Assembly: GCF_051859025.1 (NCBI RefSeq)
Contig: NZ_JBHYGL010000039.1
Span: 124,001 to 188,000, forward strand
Length of the DNA stretch: 64,000 nucleotides
Source of the DNA: Falsiroseomonas sp051859025
GTDB taxonomy: Bacteria > Pseudomonadota > Alphaproteobacteria > Acetobacterales > Acetobacteraceae
Direction of reading: 5' to 3'
Shown: piece after piece, positions 1-8,570 of the stretch
How positions within the stretch are numbered: the stretch's first letter is position 1
How the letters are laid out: every line of letters begins with the position of its first letter
Program-made: the position numbers and the translations under genes
The notes under the pieces: model-generated
What the model saw: only the letters and a program-made list of their open reading frames with translations
What the model was told of the DNA's origin: nothing
Database searches by the model: none

Positions 1-90
1 CGCGCAGCGTCAACCCGATCCCGCGACGGCTTGCTTGCGTATCCGGCCTCACGCGATGAGGATTGCGGCATCCGGGCCGGGATATGACGC

Positions 91-1683
91 ATGATCGGGC
101 GATGGCTGGCCGCGACAGTGGCCGTTGGAATGAGCGTCCTGGCGGGGCCGACATGGGCGCAATCGACGCTGCGGATGGCGTTGACCACGGACGCAAGCGG
201 CCTTGGTCTCGCTGGGTCCCCGCAACCCGCGCACCTCCATCGCTTCCTTGTCCATGACCAGTTGTTCGCCCTCGATAGCGCCGGCCATGCGCGGCCGCAG
301 ATGGTGGAGACGCACCAGACCAGCGCGGATGGCCTGGAGCATCGAATCACCCTGCGCGACGGCCTGTTCTTCCATGACGGCCAGGCTGTGCGAGCCGCCG
401 ATGCGGTCGCTTCGATCGATCGGTGGATGCGGTACACCCAGAATGCGCAGCCTCTCGCCTCCGCTACCGCTGCCCTCGATATCGTAGACGAACAGACGTT
501 CACGATCCGCCTGTCCCGCCCCTTCGCCCTTGTCGCTGAGCTTCTGGCCAACCGGACAGCAAGCGCCGTCTTCGTTCGTCCGGAACGCGTGGAGCGAAGG
601 CCGCCGGGCGCGGGGCTGAATGACACCATCGGCAGCGGCCCGTTCATGGTCTCGCCCCCGGACATGCCGACCGGTCGCAGCCCTGCCGCTTCCCGAAGTG
701 CTCAACCTCGTCTGACCTACCTTCGCAACCCGAACTATCGCCCGCGGAGCGACGCACAGGACGGCCTGGCAGGCGGCAAGCACGCCCTCCTCGATCGCGT
801 CGAATTGCTGGCCTTCGCCGTGCCGGCAGATGCCGTCGCGGCCTTGCGAGCAGGGGAAGTGGACGTCATCGAGCAGGTGCCGCTCGACCAGGTGCGCGTG
901 CTGGAGCAGGACCGCCACATCAGGATGATGGAACTCAACCCCGCCGGCTTCATGATCCAGCTCCACTTCAATCATGCGCAACCTCCTTTCGATCGCGTCG
1001 AGGCCCGCCAGGCGCTGCTGCACATCATCGATCAGCAGGAGGTCGGGCGGGCCATCGGCGTGCGCACCAGCGAACAGATCCCGTACTGCCCAGCCTTCTA
1101 TTTTTGCGGCAAGAGATGGGAGAGCAGCAGGGGCGCGCAGGGTCTTCGCGACGTGAATGTCGATCGCGCACGCGAATTGCTGCGCGCCGCCGGCTACAGC
1201 GGGCAGCCTGTGGTTCTGATCAACTCCGCCGACATCTCGGTGGTGAACGCGACAGCCCAGGTCTTGGTCGAGAACTTCCGCCGCGCCGGACTGAACGTCG
1301 ATTTGCGCAACCACAACTGGGTCACGGCCATGCAGCACAGGAGCCGCCGCGGCCCGGTCGACCAGGATGGGTGGAGCCTGGCGATCGAGCTGGCGCAGTC
1401 CATCAACCAGGACAGCCCCTTGAACAATCTTCGCCTCGGCTGCGCGTTCCGCTTGCCAGACAGGCTGTGCGACCAGCCCATGGAGGATCAGCGCCGGGCG
1501 TGGTGGGAGGAAAGCGACCCGGTGGCGCGGCAGGAGATCCTGCATCGCCTCCATGCCCGCGCCTATGAGGTGCTGCCCTACATCATTGCCGCGCAGTTCA
1601 GGACACTGACCGCCCATCGAACCGACATCGAAGGCTTGCGCGCGACCACCGTCCCGGTCTTCTGGGGCGTGACGAAGCGGTAG
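91..1683 (+). CDS. ABC transporter substrate-binding protein, peptide type (SBP_bac_5)
   Basis: Periplasmic binding protein of the DppA/OppA type, 530 residues, a normal length for the family. It opens with a secretory signal of about 23 residues ending in TWAQ, then the two-lobed SBP_bac_5 fold. Seen: an early LEHRITLRDGLFFHDGQAV segment, which is the family signature region, followed by a VNATAQVLVENFRRAGLNVDL stretch typical of the C-terminal lobe. The ATG at 91 has a GGGA-type ribosome site. No permease or ATPase gene lies downstream; the next gene is convergent, so partners, if any, lie to the left of the window. The ligand cannot be read from sequence. Confidence 0.88.
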   Translation: MIGRWLAATVAVGMSVLAGPTWAQSTLRMALTTDASGLGLAGSPQPAHLHRFLVHDQLFALDSAGHARPQMVETHQTSADGLEHRITLRDGLFFHDGQAVRAADAVASIDRWMRYTQNAQPLASATAALDIVDEQTFTIRLSRPFALVAELLANRTASAVFVRPERVERRPPGAGLNDTIGSGPFMVSPPDMPTGRSPAASRSAQPRLTYLRNPNYRPRSDAQDGLAGGKHALLDRVELLAFAVPADAVAALRAGEVDVIEQVPLDQVRVLEQDRHIRMMELNPAGFMIQLHFNHAQPPFDRVEARQALLHIIDQQEVGRAIGVRTSEQIPYCPAFYFCGKRWESSRGAQGLRDVNVDRARELLRAAGYSGQPVVLINSADISVVNATAQVLVENFRRAGLNVDLRNHNWVTAMQHRSRRGPVDQDGWSLAIELAQSINQDSPLNNLRLGCAFRLPDRLCDQPMEDQRRAWWEESDPVARQEILHRLHARAYEVLPYIIAAQFRTLTAHRTDIEGLRATTVPVFWGVTKR

Positions 1684-1834
1684 GGCGGGTCAGCGCCCGG
1701 CGCCGCCCTCCGCCGGGCCGAAGAAGGCGCGGTCGAGGGCTAAGACGCCGGGTTCGCCACCGGTTCCGGAACAGAGCGCCAAGCGCGAAACGCGCGCAAT
1801 CAACAAGATGGAAAGCACATCACCGAAAATCGCC

Positions 1835-2860
1835 TCAGACGGAATCGCGAACCAGCGGGCTGGTCGAGCAATGGATGCCGCCGCCGCCAAGGCCGACGCG
1901 ATCGTAATCGACCAGGCGGATGCTGATCCCGGCCTTGTCCAGCGCATCCTGCGTGCGCGCGCTGACGCGGTCGCTCATGATGACGCGGCCGGGCGCGACG
2001 GCCAGGCAGTTCACGGTCCAGGATGGATCCTCATGGTTGACCGGGATCATGCGGATGCCGAGGCGCTTCAACTCCTCCATGAAGACGAAGGGCAGCATGG
2101 AGGGGTTAACGATGGCGACGTCATGGTGGATCATCACGAAGCCACCATCGATATGCAGGCGGTAGCCGGGTATCTGCACGCGGATCAGCCGCGTGCCCTG
2201 CACGGCCAGCACTTCCTCAAGCTGCCGCGCGCCTTCTTCGTTGACGCGGGAGGAAACGCCGACGACGGCGACATCGGGCCGGATATAGGCGAAGCTGCCG
2301 CCTTCCATCAGGCCGGCGCCATGGATGGTCCGCAGGATCGGCATGCCGAGGGCCGCGAGGGTTTCCGTCACCGGCGCTTCCTCTCCGCGCCGGATGCGCG
2401 GACCCATGCGGGTGACGATGGCGCCGCCCTTGATGCCGATGCAGCTGTCCCGCGTGTAGATGGATTTGTGGCGGCCCGCGGCGGCGCGCTTGAGGTAGAC
2501 GACCTCCACCCCCTCATCGCGCAGCGCGGCGGCGAGTGCATCGTGCTGCGCCTGCTGTTCCTCCAGCGTCGGGCGCTGGTTGCCGCGCCAATAGGCGCCG
2601 GTGGCGGGATCGCCGAAGGCGTTGAGTTCGGGGATGTGGGGCAGCGTGTCCACCACGCGCATCTCCTCCCCGGGCCGGTGCATCAGCACCACGCGCAGGC
2701 GGCCGATATCGGAATTGCAGCCCCATTCGCGGCCCCAGACGAAGGATTGCTCCGACGCGCTTTCGAAGGCGGGATCGGGTTCGCTGGCGAAGCGTTCGAT
2801 CAGCATGTTGTAGCGGTGGTCGAACTCGCTCATCGCGAAGCTGGGCGGGGTCTTGTTCAT
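1835..2860 (-). CDS. Amidinotransferase / arginine deiminase-like hydrolase
   Basis: 341 residues of the guanidine-group-modifying superfamily (arginine deiminase, dimethylargininase, amidinotransferases), which attack a guanidino carbon through a Cys-His-acid centre. Seen: YTRDSC near residue 135, EGGS at 187, the HIDGG motif with His236 and Asp238, and the C-terminal GGGGIHCSTSPL motif with candidate nucleophile Cys331. The start at 2860 is chosen because GAGGAAA precedes it; an in-frame extension to 3016 would run into the permease gene. It is the last gene of the transporter operon, 10 nt after the permease stop, so a guanidino compound is a plausible imported substrate. Whether it is a hydrolase or a transferase is not resolved. 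Confidence 0.85.
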   Translation of the reverse strand: MNKTPPSFAMSEFDHRYNMLIERFASEPDPAFESASEQSFVWGREWGCNSDIGRLRVVLMHRPGEEMRVVDTLPHIPELNAFGDPATGAYWRGNQRPTLEEQQAQHDALAAALRDEGVEVVYLKRAAAGRHKSIYTRDSCIGIKGGAIVTRMGPRIRRGEEAPVTETLAALGMPILRTIHGAGLMEGGSFAYIRPDVAVVGVSSRVNEEGARQLEEVLAVQGTRLIRVQIPGYRLHIDGGFVMIHHDVAIVNPSMLPFVFMEELKRLGIRMIPVNHEDPSWTVNCLAVAPGRVIMSDRVSARTQDALDKAGISIRLVDYDRVGLGGGGIHCSTSPLVRDSV

Positions 2861-2870
2861 TGTCGTTTCC

Positions 2871-3659
2871 TCAGGCGTCGCGGCGCCTCCGCAGCGCCAG
2901 GTCAAGCAGCAGCAGGCCAAGCGTGAACACCACCAGCAGCACGGCGACGGCAGCCATGGCGGGGTCCAGGTTCTCGTTGATGCCGTCCCAGATCCGGCGC
3001 GGCAGCGTGAAGACATCGCGGGATGCGATGAACAGGACGATCACCAGCTCATCCCAGCTGTGGATGAAGGCGAAGATGGCGCCGGAGAGGATGCCCGGCG
3101 CGATGCGCGGCAGGATCACCCAGCGCAGCGTCTGCCCCAATGACGCCCCCATCCCCCGCGCCGCCTGTTCCAGCCGGGGATCGAAGGCCGCCAGCGCGGT
3201 GGAGACGGTGATGACGACATAGGGGATGCCCGTGACGCCATGCGCGATGGCGACGCCGAGGAAACGGTCCAGCAGGTCCAGCTTCGCGAAGTATCGGTAA
3301 AGCCCCACGGCATAGACGATGGAGGGGATGATGATGGGCAGCAGCATCATCGCGCGCACCAGGTCCGTGGACCGCCGCGACAGCCGCCAGCAGCCGATGG
3401 CGCAGAGCGTCCCGGCCACCACGGCGATCACCGTCGCCGCGACGGCAATCAGGAAGGATTGCCAGATCGACCCCAGCCAGGCGGCGCTGCCCAGCACCGT
3501 CGCGTAGTGCCGCAGGCTGAGCCCATCCTGCGGCAGCGACAGGAAGCGCTGGTCGGTCAGCGATACCGGAATGACGATGCTGATCGGCAGCACCAGGTAG
3601 ATCGCGACCACCCAGGCCGCGGCCACCGTCCAGCGTCCCGGGCGATGCGCGTGGTCCAT
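2871..3659 (-). CDS. ABC transporter permease, PotC type
   Basis: Inner-membrane permease, 262 residues, about six hydrophobic helices by eye. The cytoplasmic EAA loop that docks the ATPase is visible as GMGASLGQTLRWVILPR. It pairs with the PotB-type permease just upstream (3 nt gap) and the ATPase beyond it. The family imports polyamines, iron, thiosulfate or small organic molecules; the neighbouring binding protein and deiminase favour a small nitrogen compound here, which is inference. ATG start at 3659. Confidence 0.9.
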   Translation of the reverse strand: MDHAHRPGRWTVAAAWVVAIYLVLPISIVIPVSLTDQRFLSLPQDGLSLRHYATVLGSAAWLGSIWQSFLIAVAATVIAVVAGTLCAIGCWRLSRRSTDLVRAMMLLPIIIPSIVYAVGLYRYFAKLDLLDRFLGVAIAHGVTGIPYVVITVSTALAAFDPRLEQAARGMGASLGQTLRWVILPRIAPGILSGAIFAFIHSWDELVIVLFIASRDVFTLPRRIWDGINENLDPAMAAVAVLLVVFTLGLLLLDLALRRRRDA

Positions 3660-3662
3660 GCC

Positions 3663-4499
3663 TCAGGCCCCCGAACCGAAGACGCGGCGCAGATCGACGA
3701 GGCGGGAGAAGACCGCGAGCGTCGCCAGGATCGCCACCACCAGCACCGTCGCCATCATGGTGCCGAGCCCCCAGCGGATGAGGTCGAGGATCTGCAGACC
3801 GATCCACTCCGCCACCATCAAGGTCTTGCCGCCGCCCAGGATCGCCGGCGTGATGTAGAAGCCGAGCGAGAAGATGAAGACCAGCACCCCCGCCGCGATC
3901 AGGCCCGGCAGGGACAGCGGCAGGAAAATGCGGCGGAAGATGGTGAAGCGCGGCGCGCCGAGCCCCCGCGCGGCCGCCAGCAGGCGCGGGTCGATCTCCC
4001 GCATCGAGGCCAGCAGCGGCAGCACGGCATAGGGCACCATGTAATGGACCATGCCCACGATGATGCCGAATTCGTTCCAGACGAGTTGCAGGGGTTCCGT
4101 GATGATCCCTGTCTCCATCAGCGCATTGTTCACCAGGCCCTGGCGCCGCAGCAGCGTGACCCAGGCGAAGGCGCGCACCAGCACGCTGATCCAGAGCGGC
4201 ACGAGCACGGCCAGGATCCACCAGCGCCGCGCCGATTCACTGGCCAGCGCGATGCGGTAGGCCAGCACATAGCCCAGCAGCAGCGCCAGGACCGTGGTGA
4301 TGGTGCAGATGCGGAGCGTCGTCAGGATGACGCGCTGCACGCTTTCGCTGGTGAAAAGCCGTTCGTAGTTGCCGAGGCCGGGCGAGGGCTCGGTGAAGGA
4401 GATCGCCAGCACCTGCGCGATGGGGGCGATGTAGAAGGCGGTCATCAGCAGGAAGGCGGGCAGGATCAGCAGCCACCAGCCCGCATCCTGCCGGCGCAT
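3663..4499 (-). CDS. ABC transporter permease, PotB type
   Basis: Inner-membrane permease of 278 residues with about six membrane segments. The first is near the N-terminus (WWLLILPAFLLMTAFYIAPI). The EAA loop GLGAPRFTIFRRIFLPLSLPG is clear. The start ATG at 4499 shares an ATGA overlap with the stop of the ATPase gene, so the two are likely translationally coupled. It forms the heterodimeric channel with the PotC-type permease at 2871-3659. Confidence 0.9.
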   Translation of the reverse strand: MRRQDAGWWLLILPAFLLMTAFYIAPIAQVLAISFTEPSPGLGNYERLFTSESVQRVILTTLRICTITTVLALLLGYVLAYRIALASESARRWWILAVLVPLWISVLVRAFAWVTLLRRQGLVNNALMETGIITEPLQLVWNEFGIIVGMVHYMVPYAVLPLLASMREIDPRLLAAARGLGAPRFTIFRRIFLPLSLPGLIAAGVLVFIFSLGFYITPAILGGGKTLMVAEWIGLQILDLIRWGLGTMMATVLVVAILATLAVFSRLVDLRRVFGSGA

Positions 4500-5596
4500 C
4501 AGAGGGCGTCCTCGACCACGGGGACGCTCGCTGCCGAACTCCAGCCGAGGCGCACGGCCAGCCCTTCGCTTGGCGCGATCGGCGCCTGCCAGGTCGGCAG
4601 CGCGACGCGCAGCAGGCCCATATCCGGCGTCTCGACCGTCAGCGTGTAGCCGGCTCCGAGGTAGGACCAGGCGACGATGCGACCGATGACCACATTGTCG
4701 GCCTCATCATCATCGTTCAGCAGCGCGATCTTCTCAGGCCGCAGGCTAAGCAGCACGCGGCTGCCATGGGCGGGGCGATGGTTCTCCTCCGCGGCCTGGA
4801 GGATGCGCGTCGCGCCGGCACCGATGACGAAGCCCCCGGGCACGCTTTCCTGCACCAGGCCGTGCAGGAAGTTGGACTTGCCCAGGAAGTCCGCGACGAA
4901 GCGTGTGCGCGGGTGCTCATACAGATGCGCGGGAGCGCCTTCCTGGACCAGCTTGCCATGGTTGAGGATGGCGACGCGGTCCGACAGGGACAGCGCCTCC
5001 TCCTGGTCATGCGTCACATTGACGAAGGTGCGGCCGACGCGGCGATGGAGGACCTTCAGCTCCTCCTGCAACTCAGCGCGCAGCTTCTTGTCAAGCGCCG
5101 ACAAGGGCTCATCCAGCAGCAGCAGGGCCGGGTCGAAGACCAGGGCGCGCGCCAAGGCGACGCGCTGCTGCTGGCCGCCGGAGAGCTGGCGCGGCAGGCG
5201 TTCGGCAAAGCCTGACAGCTGCACCAGGTCCAGCGCCGCGCGGACCTTCGCCTCGCGCTCCGCGACGCCCAGCTTGCGGACGCGCAGCGGGAAGGCGACG
5301 TTCTCCGCCACCGTCATGTGCGGGAACAATGCGTAGCCCTGGAACACCATGCCAAAGTCGCGGCGCTCCGGCGGCAGGGGCGTGATATCCGTGCTGTCCA
5401 GCAGCACCGCGCCCTCCGTCGGCGCGACGAAGCCGGCGATGCACATCAGGATCGTCGTCTTGCCGCTGCCCGATGGGCCGAGCAGCGTCAGGAACTCGCC
5501 CCGCTCCACCTTAAGGGAGACGGAATCGACGGCGATAAAGCTGCCATAGCGTTTCGTCAGCCCGCGCAGCGCGAGGGCGTGGCCCGTTCCCGACAT
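4499..5596 (-). CDS. ABC transporter ATP-binding protein, PotA type
   Basis: Cytoplasmic ATPase of the importer, 365 residues. Seen: Walker A GPSGSGKTT at residues 40-48, Q-loop near VFQGYALFPHM, signature LSGGQ at 138-142, Walker B LLLLDEP at 158-164, then a C-terminal TOBE-type regulatory domain of about 120 residues, as in PotA/FbpC proteins. It follows the class II aldolase gene by 4 nt and overlaps the PotB-type permease gene by ATGA, so it sits in the middle of one operon from 8464 to 1835. Confidence 0.93.
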   Translation of the reverse strand: MSGTGHALALRGLTKRYGSFIAVDSVSLKVERGEFLTLLGPSGSGKTTILMCIAGFVAPTEGAVLLDSTDITPLPPERRDFGMVFQGYALFPHMTVAENVAFPLRVRKLGVAEREAKVRAALDLVQLSGFAERLPRQLSGGQQQRVALARALVFDPALLLLDEPLSALDKKLRAELQEELKVLHRRVGRTFVNVTHDQEEALSLSDRVAILNHGKLVQEGAPAHLYEHPRTRFVADFLGKSNFLHGLVQESVPGGFVIGAGATRILQAAEENHRPAHGSRVLLSLRPEKIALLNDDDEADNVVIGRIVAWSYLGAGYTLTVETPDMGLLRVALPTWQAPIAPSEGLAVRLGWSSAASVPVVEDAL

Positions 5597-5600
5597 CCGA

Positions 5601-6368
5601 TCAGTCCCTGTAGCCCGGCTGTTCGCGGTCCAGCTTCCGCCGCAATGCCTGCCAGGGCAACCAGCCCTTGGTGGGGCCGCTGTCGAAAAGGCGCTGCGTG
5701 CGCGCCACCGTCTCCGCCGGCGCCACCGCGAGCGGCGCGCCGGCGGATTGCGCGGCGATCTGGATGCGGCAGGATTGCTCCAGATAGTACATCCAGTAGA
5801 AGGCCTCCGCGACCGTGCGACCGACGGTCAGCAGCCCGTGGTGGCGGAGGATCATGGCAGGCTTGTCGCCGAAATCCTGCACCAGGCGCTCGCGCTCCGA
5901 CAGGTTTTCCTCCGTGGCGACGCCTTCATAGTCATGCAGCGCGACGCGGCCGATGAACTCCATCATCATCTGGTTCAGCGGCAGCAGCGTGTCCCGCTGC
6001 GCCGCCACCGCCATGCCGGCGAGCGTATGCGTGTGCATCACGCAATTCGCGTCCGCCCGGCCGAGATGGACGGCGGAGTGGATGACGAAGCCCGCGGGAT
6101 TCACGGGCCAGGAGGTCGGCTGCCGCGGCTCGCCCTCCGCATCCACCAGCACCAGGCTCGATGCCGTCACTTCCTCGAACAGCAGGCCGTAGGGGTTGAC
6201 CAGGAAGCGATGCCCCTCCCCCGGCACGCGGACGGAGAGATGGGTGAAGACCAGGTCGGTCATGCCGAACAGCGCCACCAGCCGATAGGCGGCGGCCAGA
6301 TCCTCCCGCAATTCGCGCTCGGTCGGCACATGGGTCGGATCGGGGCGGATCGGTGGCGGCGGCAGCAT
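5601..6368 (-). CDS. Class II aldolase/adducin family protein
   Basis: 255 residues of the zinc-dependent class II aldolase fold (fuculose-phosphate aldolase and relatives, which cleave or decarboxylate hydroxy-keto compounds). Seen: the zinc-binding CVMHTHTLAG segment and the later LRHHGLLTVG segment. The start at 6368 is taken because it lies 1 nt after the dehydrogenase stop; the frame stays open further upstream inside that gene. With the neighbouring 2-hydroxyacid dehydrogenase it probably processes the carbon skeleton of the imported compound. This subgroup is common in catabolic operons and its substrate is usually unknown. Confidence 0.87.
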   Translation of the reverse strand: MLPPPPIRPDPTHVPTERELREDLAAAYRLVALFGMTDLVFTHLSVRVPGEGHRFLVNPYGLLFEEVTASSLVLVDAEGEPRQPTSWPVNPAGFVIHSAVHLGRADANCVMHTHTLAGMAVAAQRDTLLPLNQMMMEFIGRVALHDYEGVATEENLSERERLVQDFGDKPAMILRHHGLLTVGRTVAEAFYWMYYLEQSCRIQIAAQSAGAPLAVAPAETVARTQRLFDSGPTKGWLPWQALRRKLDREQPGYRD

Positions 6369-6369
6369 C

Positions 6370-7317
6370 TCAGTAGCCGCGCGCGTGGTCGAAGAGGTTG
6401 CGGAGCGGCTCGCCGCGCTCGAACGCCGCGATGGCGCGGGCGACGTGTTCCGCGCGTTCACGCCTCGTCGGCAGGCTGGCGATGTGGGGCGTCACGATCG
6501 CCTTGGGGTGCGTCCAGATCGGGCTGTCCGCCGGCAGGGGCTCCGTCTCGAACACGTCGAGCACCGCGCCGGATAGCTGGCCGCTGTCCAGCGCCGCGAA
6601 CACGTCATCGATCTTCTGATGCGCGCCGCGGCCGACATTCACCAGCCCCGCCCCCTTCGGCAGCTTCGCGAATAGGGGCGCGGCGAGGATGCCGTTGGTC
6701 TCCGGCGTCGAGGGCAGCAGGCAGACCAGGACCTGGCTGCGCGCCAGGAAGGCATCGCGCGCCTCGGCGCCGACAAAGCCTTCCACACCCGGGATTTCCT
6801 TTGGCGTGCGCGACCAGCCGATCACCTTGAAGCCAAGCCCGCGCAGCATCGTCGCGGCCTGCGCGCCCATATGGCCCAGGCCCATGACGCCGACGGTCGT
6901 CTCCGTCGCCAGGCCCATCCCGTCGAAATAGGTGAAGTCCTTCGCCACCTGCTGCAGGGCGATCCGCCGCGCACCGCGCAGCAGGGACAGCACGGACCAG
7001 CAGACGAACTCCCCCATGCGCTGCGCCGCGCCCTCGGTCGCCATCCGCATCAGGGGGATGTGCTTCGGCAAATCCGGGTCGCGGGTGATGAAATCCACCC
7101 CCGCCCCGGCGCCGAAGATCACGCGGAGGTTCGGCAGGCGCGCGATCCGCCCTGGCTCCGGGTCCCACAGCAACACATAGGCGACATCCTCCGGCGCCAC
7201 GGTGGCGTCGTCCCACCACCGCACCTCGACCTGCGGCGCGCAGGCGGCGAAATGGGATTGCCACTCCGCCACCGCCGCCCCGCCGCCGGACTTCACCAGG
7301 AGGATGGGTTTCGCCAC
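6370..7317 (-). CDS. D-isomer-specific 2-hydroxyacid dehydrogenase, GhrA-like
   Basis: 315 residues, NAD(P)-dependent reduction of a 2-keto acid such as glyoxylate or hydroxypyruvate. Seen: dinucleotide motif GVMGLGHMG, the VNVGRGAH active-site loop, DVFETEPLP and the terminal TPHIAS with the catalytic His. GTG at 7317 is preferred because GCGAGG sits just upstream; a TTG at 7338 is an alternative. It lies between the binding protein and the class II aldolase. The GhrA/glyoxylate reductase assignment is by overall pattern; the exact acid is inference. Confidence 0.87.
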   Translation of the reverse strand: MAKPILLVKSGGGAAVAEWQSHFAACAPQVEVRWWDDATVAPEDVAYVLLWDPEPGRIARLPNLRVIFGAGAGVDFITRDPDLPKHIPLMRMATEGAAQRMGEFVCWSVLSLLRGARRIALQQVAKDFTYFDGMGLATETTVGVMGLGHMGAQAATMLRGLGFKVIGWSRTPKEIPGVEGFVGAEARDAFLARSQVLVCLLPSTPETNGILAAPLFAKLPKGAGLVNVGRGAHQKIDDVFAALDSGQLSGAVLDVFETEPLPADSPIWTHPKAIVTPHIASLPTRRERAEHVARAIAAFERGEPLRNLFDHARGY

Positions 7318-7354
7318 GCGGCGCCTCGCCTGCTGCAATGCAGCGAGAGTGCCT

Positions 7355-8464
7355 TCAGCCCGTCACCATGTCGATATAGTCGGCATTGGCCTGGGCATAG
7401 ACGCCGCCCCACCAGGTGCCGTTCTGCGCCACCTGGACCGCGGCATTGGCGGGGTCCGTCGGGTTGAAGCGCTTGAATTCCTCCGGCACCAGCGCGGCCG
7501 CGCGCGGGTTGGTCGGGCCGTTGCCGAGGAACTTCAGCAGTTCCACCTGCTGTTCCGGATTGGACAGCATGGAGGCCAGGAGCCGCTGCACCATCTCACC
7601 CCCCGGGTTGCCGCGGGGGCTGACGAAGATGCCGGGCTGGAGGATGCCCTGGTTCCAGATGTGCTTGAAGCGGCCGTTGCTCTCCTGCTCCAGCACCTTG
7701 GCGCGGGTGTGCCAGATCTGGCCCATCACGGCCTCTCCGGTCCGGATGAACTGTTCCGATTCGGAACCGCTGTTCCAGAAGACGCAGTTGCGGCGGATTT
7801 CCCGCACCTTGGCGATGCTGGCCCGGATATCGAGGGGATAGAGATTCCGCGGGTCCTTCCCCAGCGCCATCTGCGCGGCATCCAGCGCGCCGGCGGCGTC
7901 GCGGCGCAGCAGGCGGGTGCCGGGGAAGCGACGCAGATCCCAGAAATCCGCCCAGCTCGTCGGGCCGCCATTCGGGAATTTGGTGCTGTCATAGACAAGG
8001 ACATTGCTGAAGGAATAGGGCGCCGCGCCATGGTCCAGCGCGAAGGTCGGACCGATGACGTTGTTGCGGTCCACCACGTTGTAGTCGATGCGGTTCAGCA
8101 GGTTCAGCCCGCCGAGCAGCGTGGCGGAGGTCGCGGAACTGTCGCAGATATCCCAGGTGACGCGCCCGCTTTCCACCATGGACCGGATGCGGCCCGCGGA
8201 CGGCCCGGTGCTGTCCTGCACCACCCGCCAGCCGGGATTGGCGGCGGCGAAGGGCTCGCCATAGAAGCGCCCGAAGCCGTCATTGGCGATGCCGCCCCAG
8301 TTGACCATCACCAGGTTCCGCGCGGCCTGGGCGGCAGCGTCCCCGCCGGCCAGCGGCGCCGCGCCCAACGCGGCCAGGCCGGCCAGCAGCGCGCGGCGGC
8401 TGACCTCCCCCCGGTTGAACTTCCGCCAGGCAAGCTCGATGCAATCCTGCTGGAATGTCTGCAT
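7355..8464 (-). CDS. ABC transporter substrate-binding protein, PotD-like
   Basis: 369 residues, extracytoplasmic binding protein of the polyamine-type (SBP_bac_6/PotD-like) group. The N-terminus carries a twin-arginine-like motif SRRALLAGLAAL about 22 residues in and then AAAQAA, suggesting Tat or late-cleaved export. Body motifs include LVMVNWGGIANDGF and WNSGSESEQFIRTGEAVMGQIW, typical of this family. The ATG at 8464 has an AAGGG site. It is the first gene of the minus-strand operon and supplies the ligand to the permease pair at 2871-4499. Confidence 0.88.
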   Translation of the reverse strand: MQTFQQDCIELAWRKFNRGEVSRRALLAGLAALGAAPLAGGDAAAQAARNLVMVNWGGIANDGFGRFYGEPFAAANPGWRVVQDSTGPSAGRIRSMVESGRVTWDICDSSATSATLLGGLNLLNRIDYNVVDRNNVIGPTFALDHGAAPYSFSNVLVYDSTKFPNGGPTSWADFWDLRRFPGTRLLRRDAAGALDAAQMALGKDPRNLYPLDIRASIAKVREIRRNCVFWNSGSESEQFIRTGEAVMGQIWHTRAKVLEQESNGRFKHIWNQGILQPGIFVSPRGNPGGEMVQRLLASMLSNPEQQVELLKFLGNGPTNPRAAALVPEEFKRFNPTDPANAAVQVAQNGTWWGGVYAQANADYIDMVTG

Positions 8465-8507
8465 TGGTTCGACCCTTCGGTAAGAAGCCCCCAGGGGTCC
8501 CCTTGAT

Positions 8508-8522
8508 CCGGACGGCGTCCGG
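8508..8522. promoter_or_regulatory. Inverted repeat in divergent promoter region
   Basis: CCGGAC-GGC-GTCCGG is a perfect inverted repeat with a 3-nt centre. It lies in the 106-nt gap between the divergent starts at 8464 (transport operon) and 8571 (FAD oxidase operon). The position suits an operator acting on both directions. GC-rich palindromes are common in such genomes, so this is only a candidate. Confidence 0.25.
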
Positions 8523-8570
8523 CGGGAACCTCGCTCCGAGCAAGTCAACAGCGGGACGCGCGCGCGGGCA

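Noticed and set aside
3240..4649. 469-codon plus-strand frame opposite the permease genes
   Set aside because: His/Gln/Arg-rich antisense shadow; both permeases are unmistakable on the other strand.
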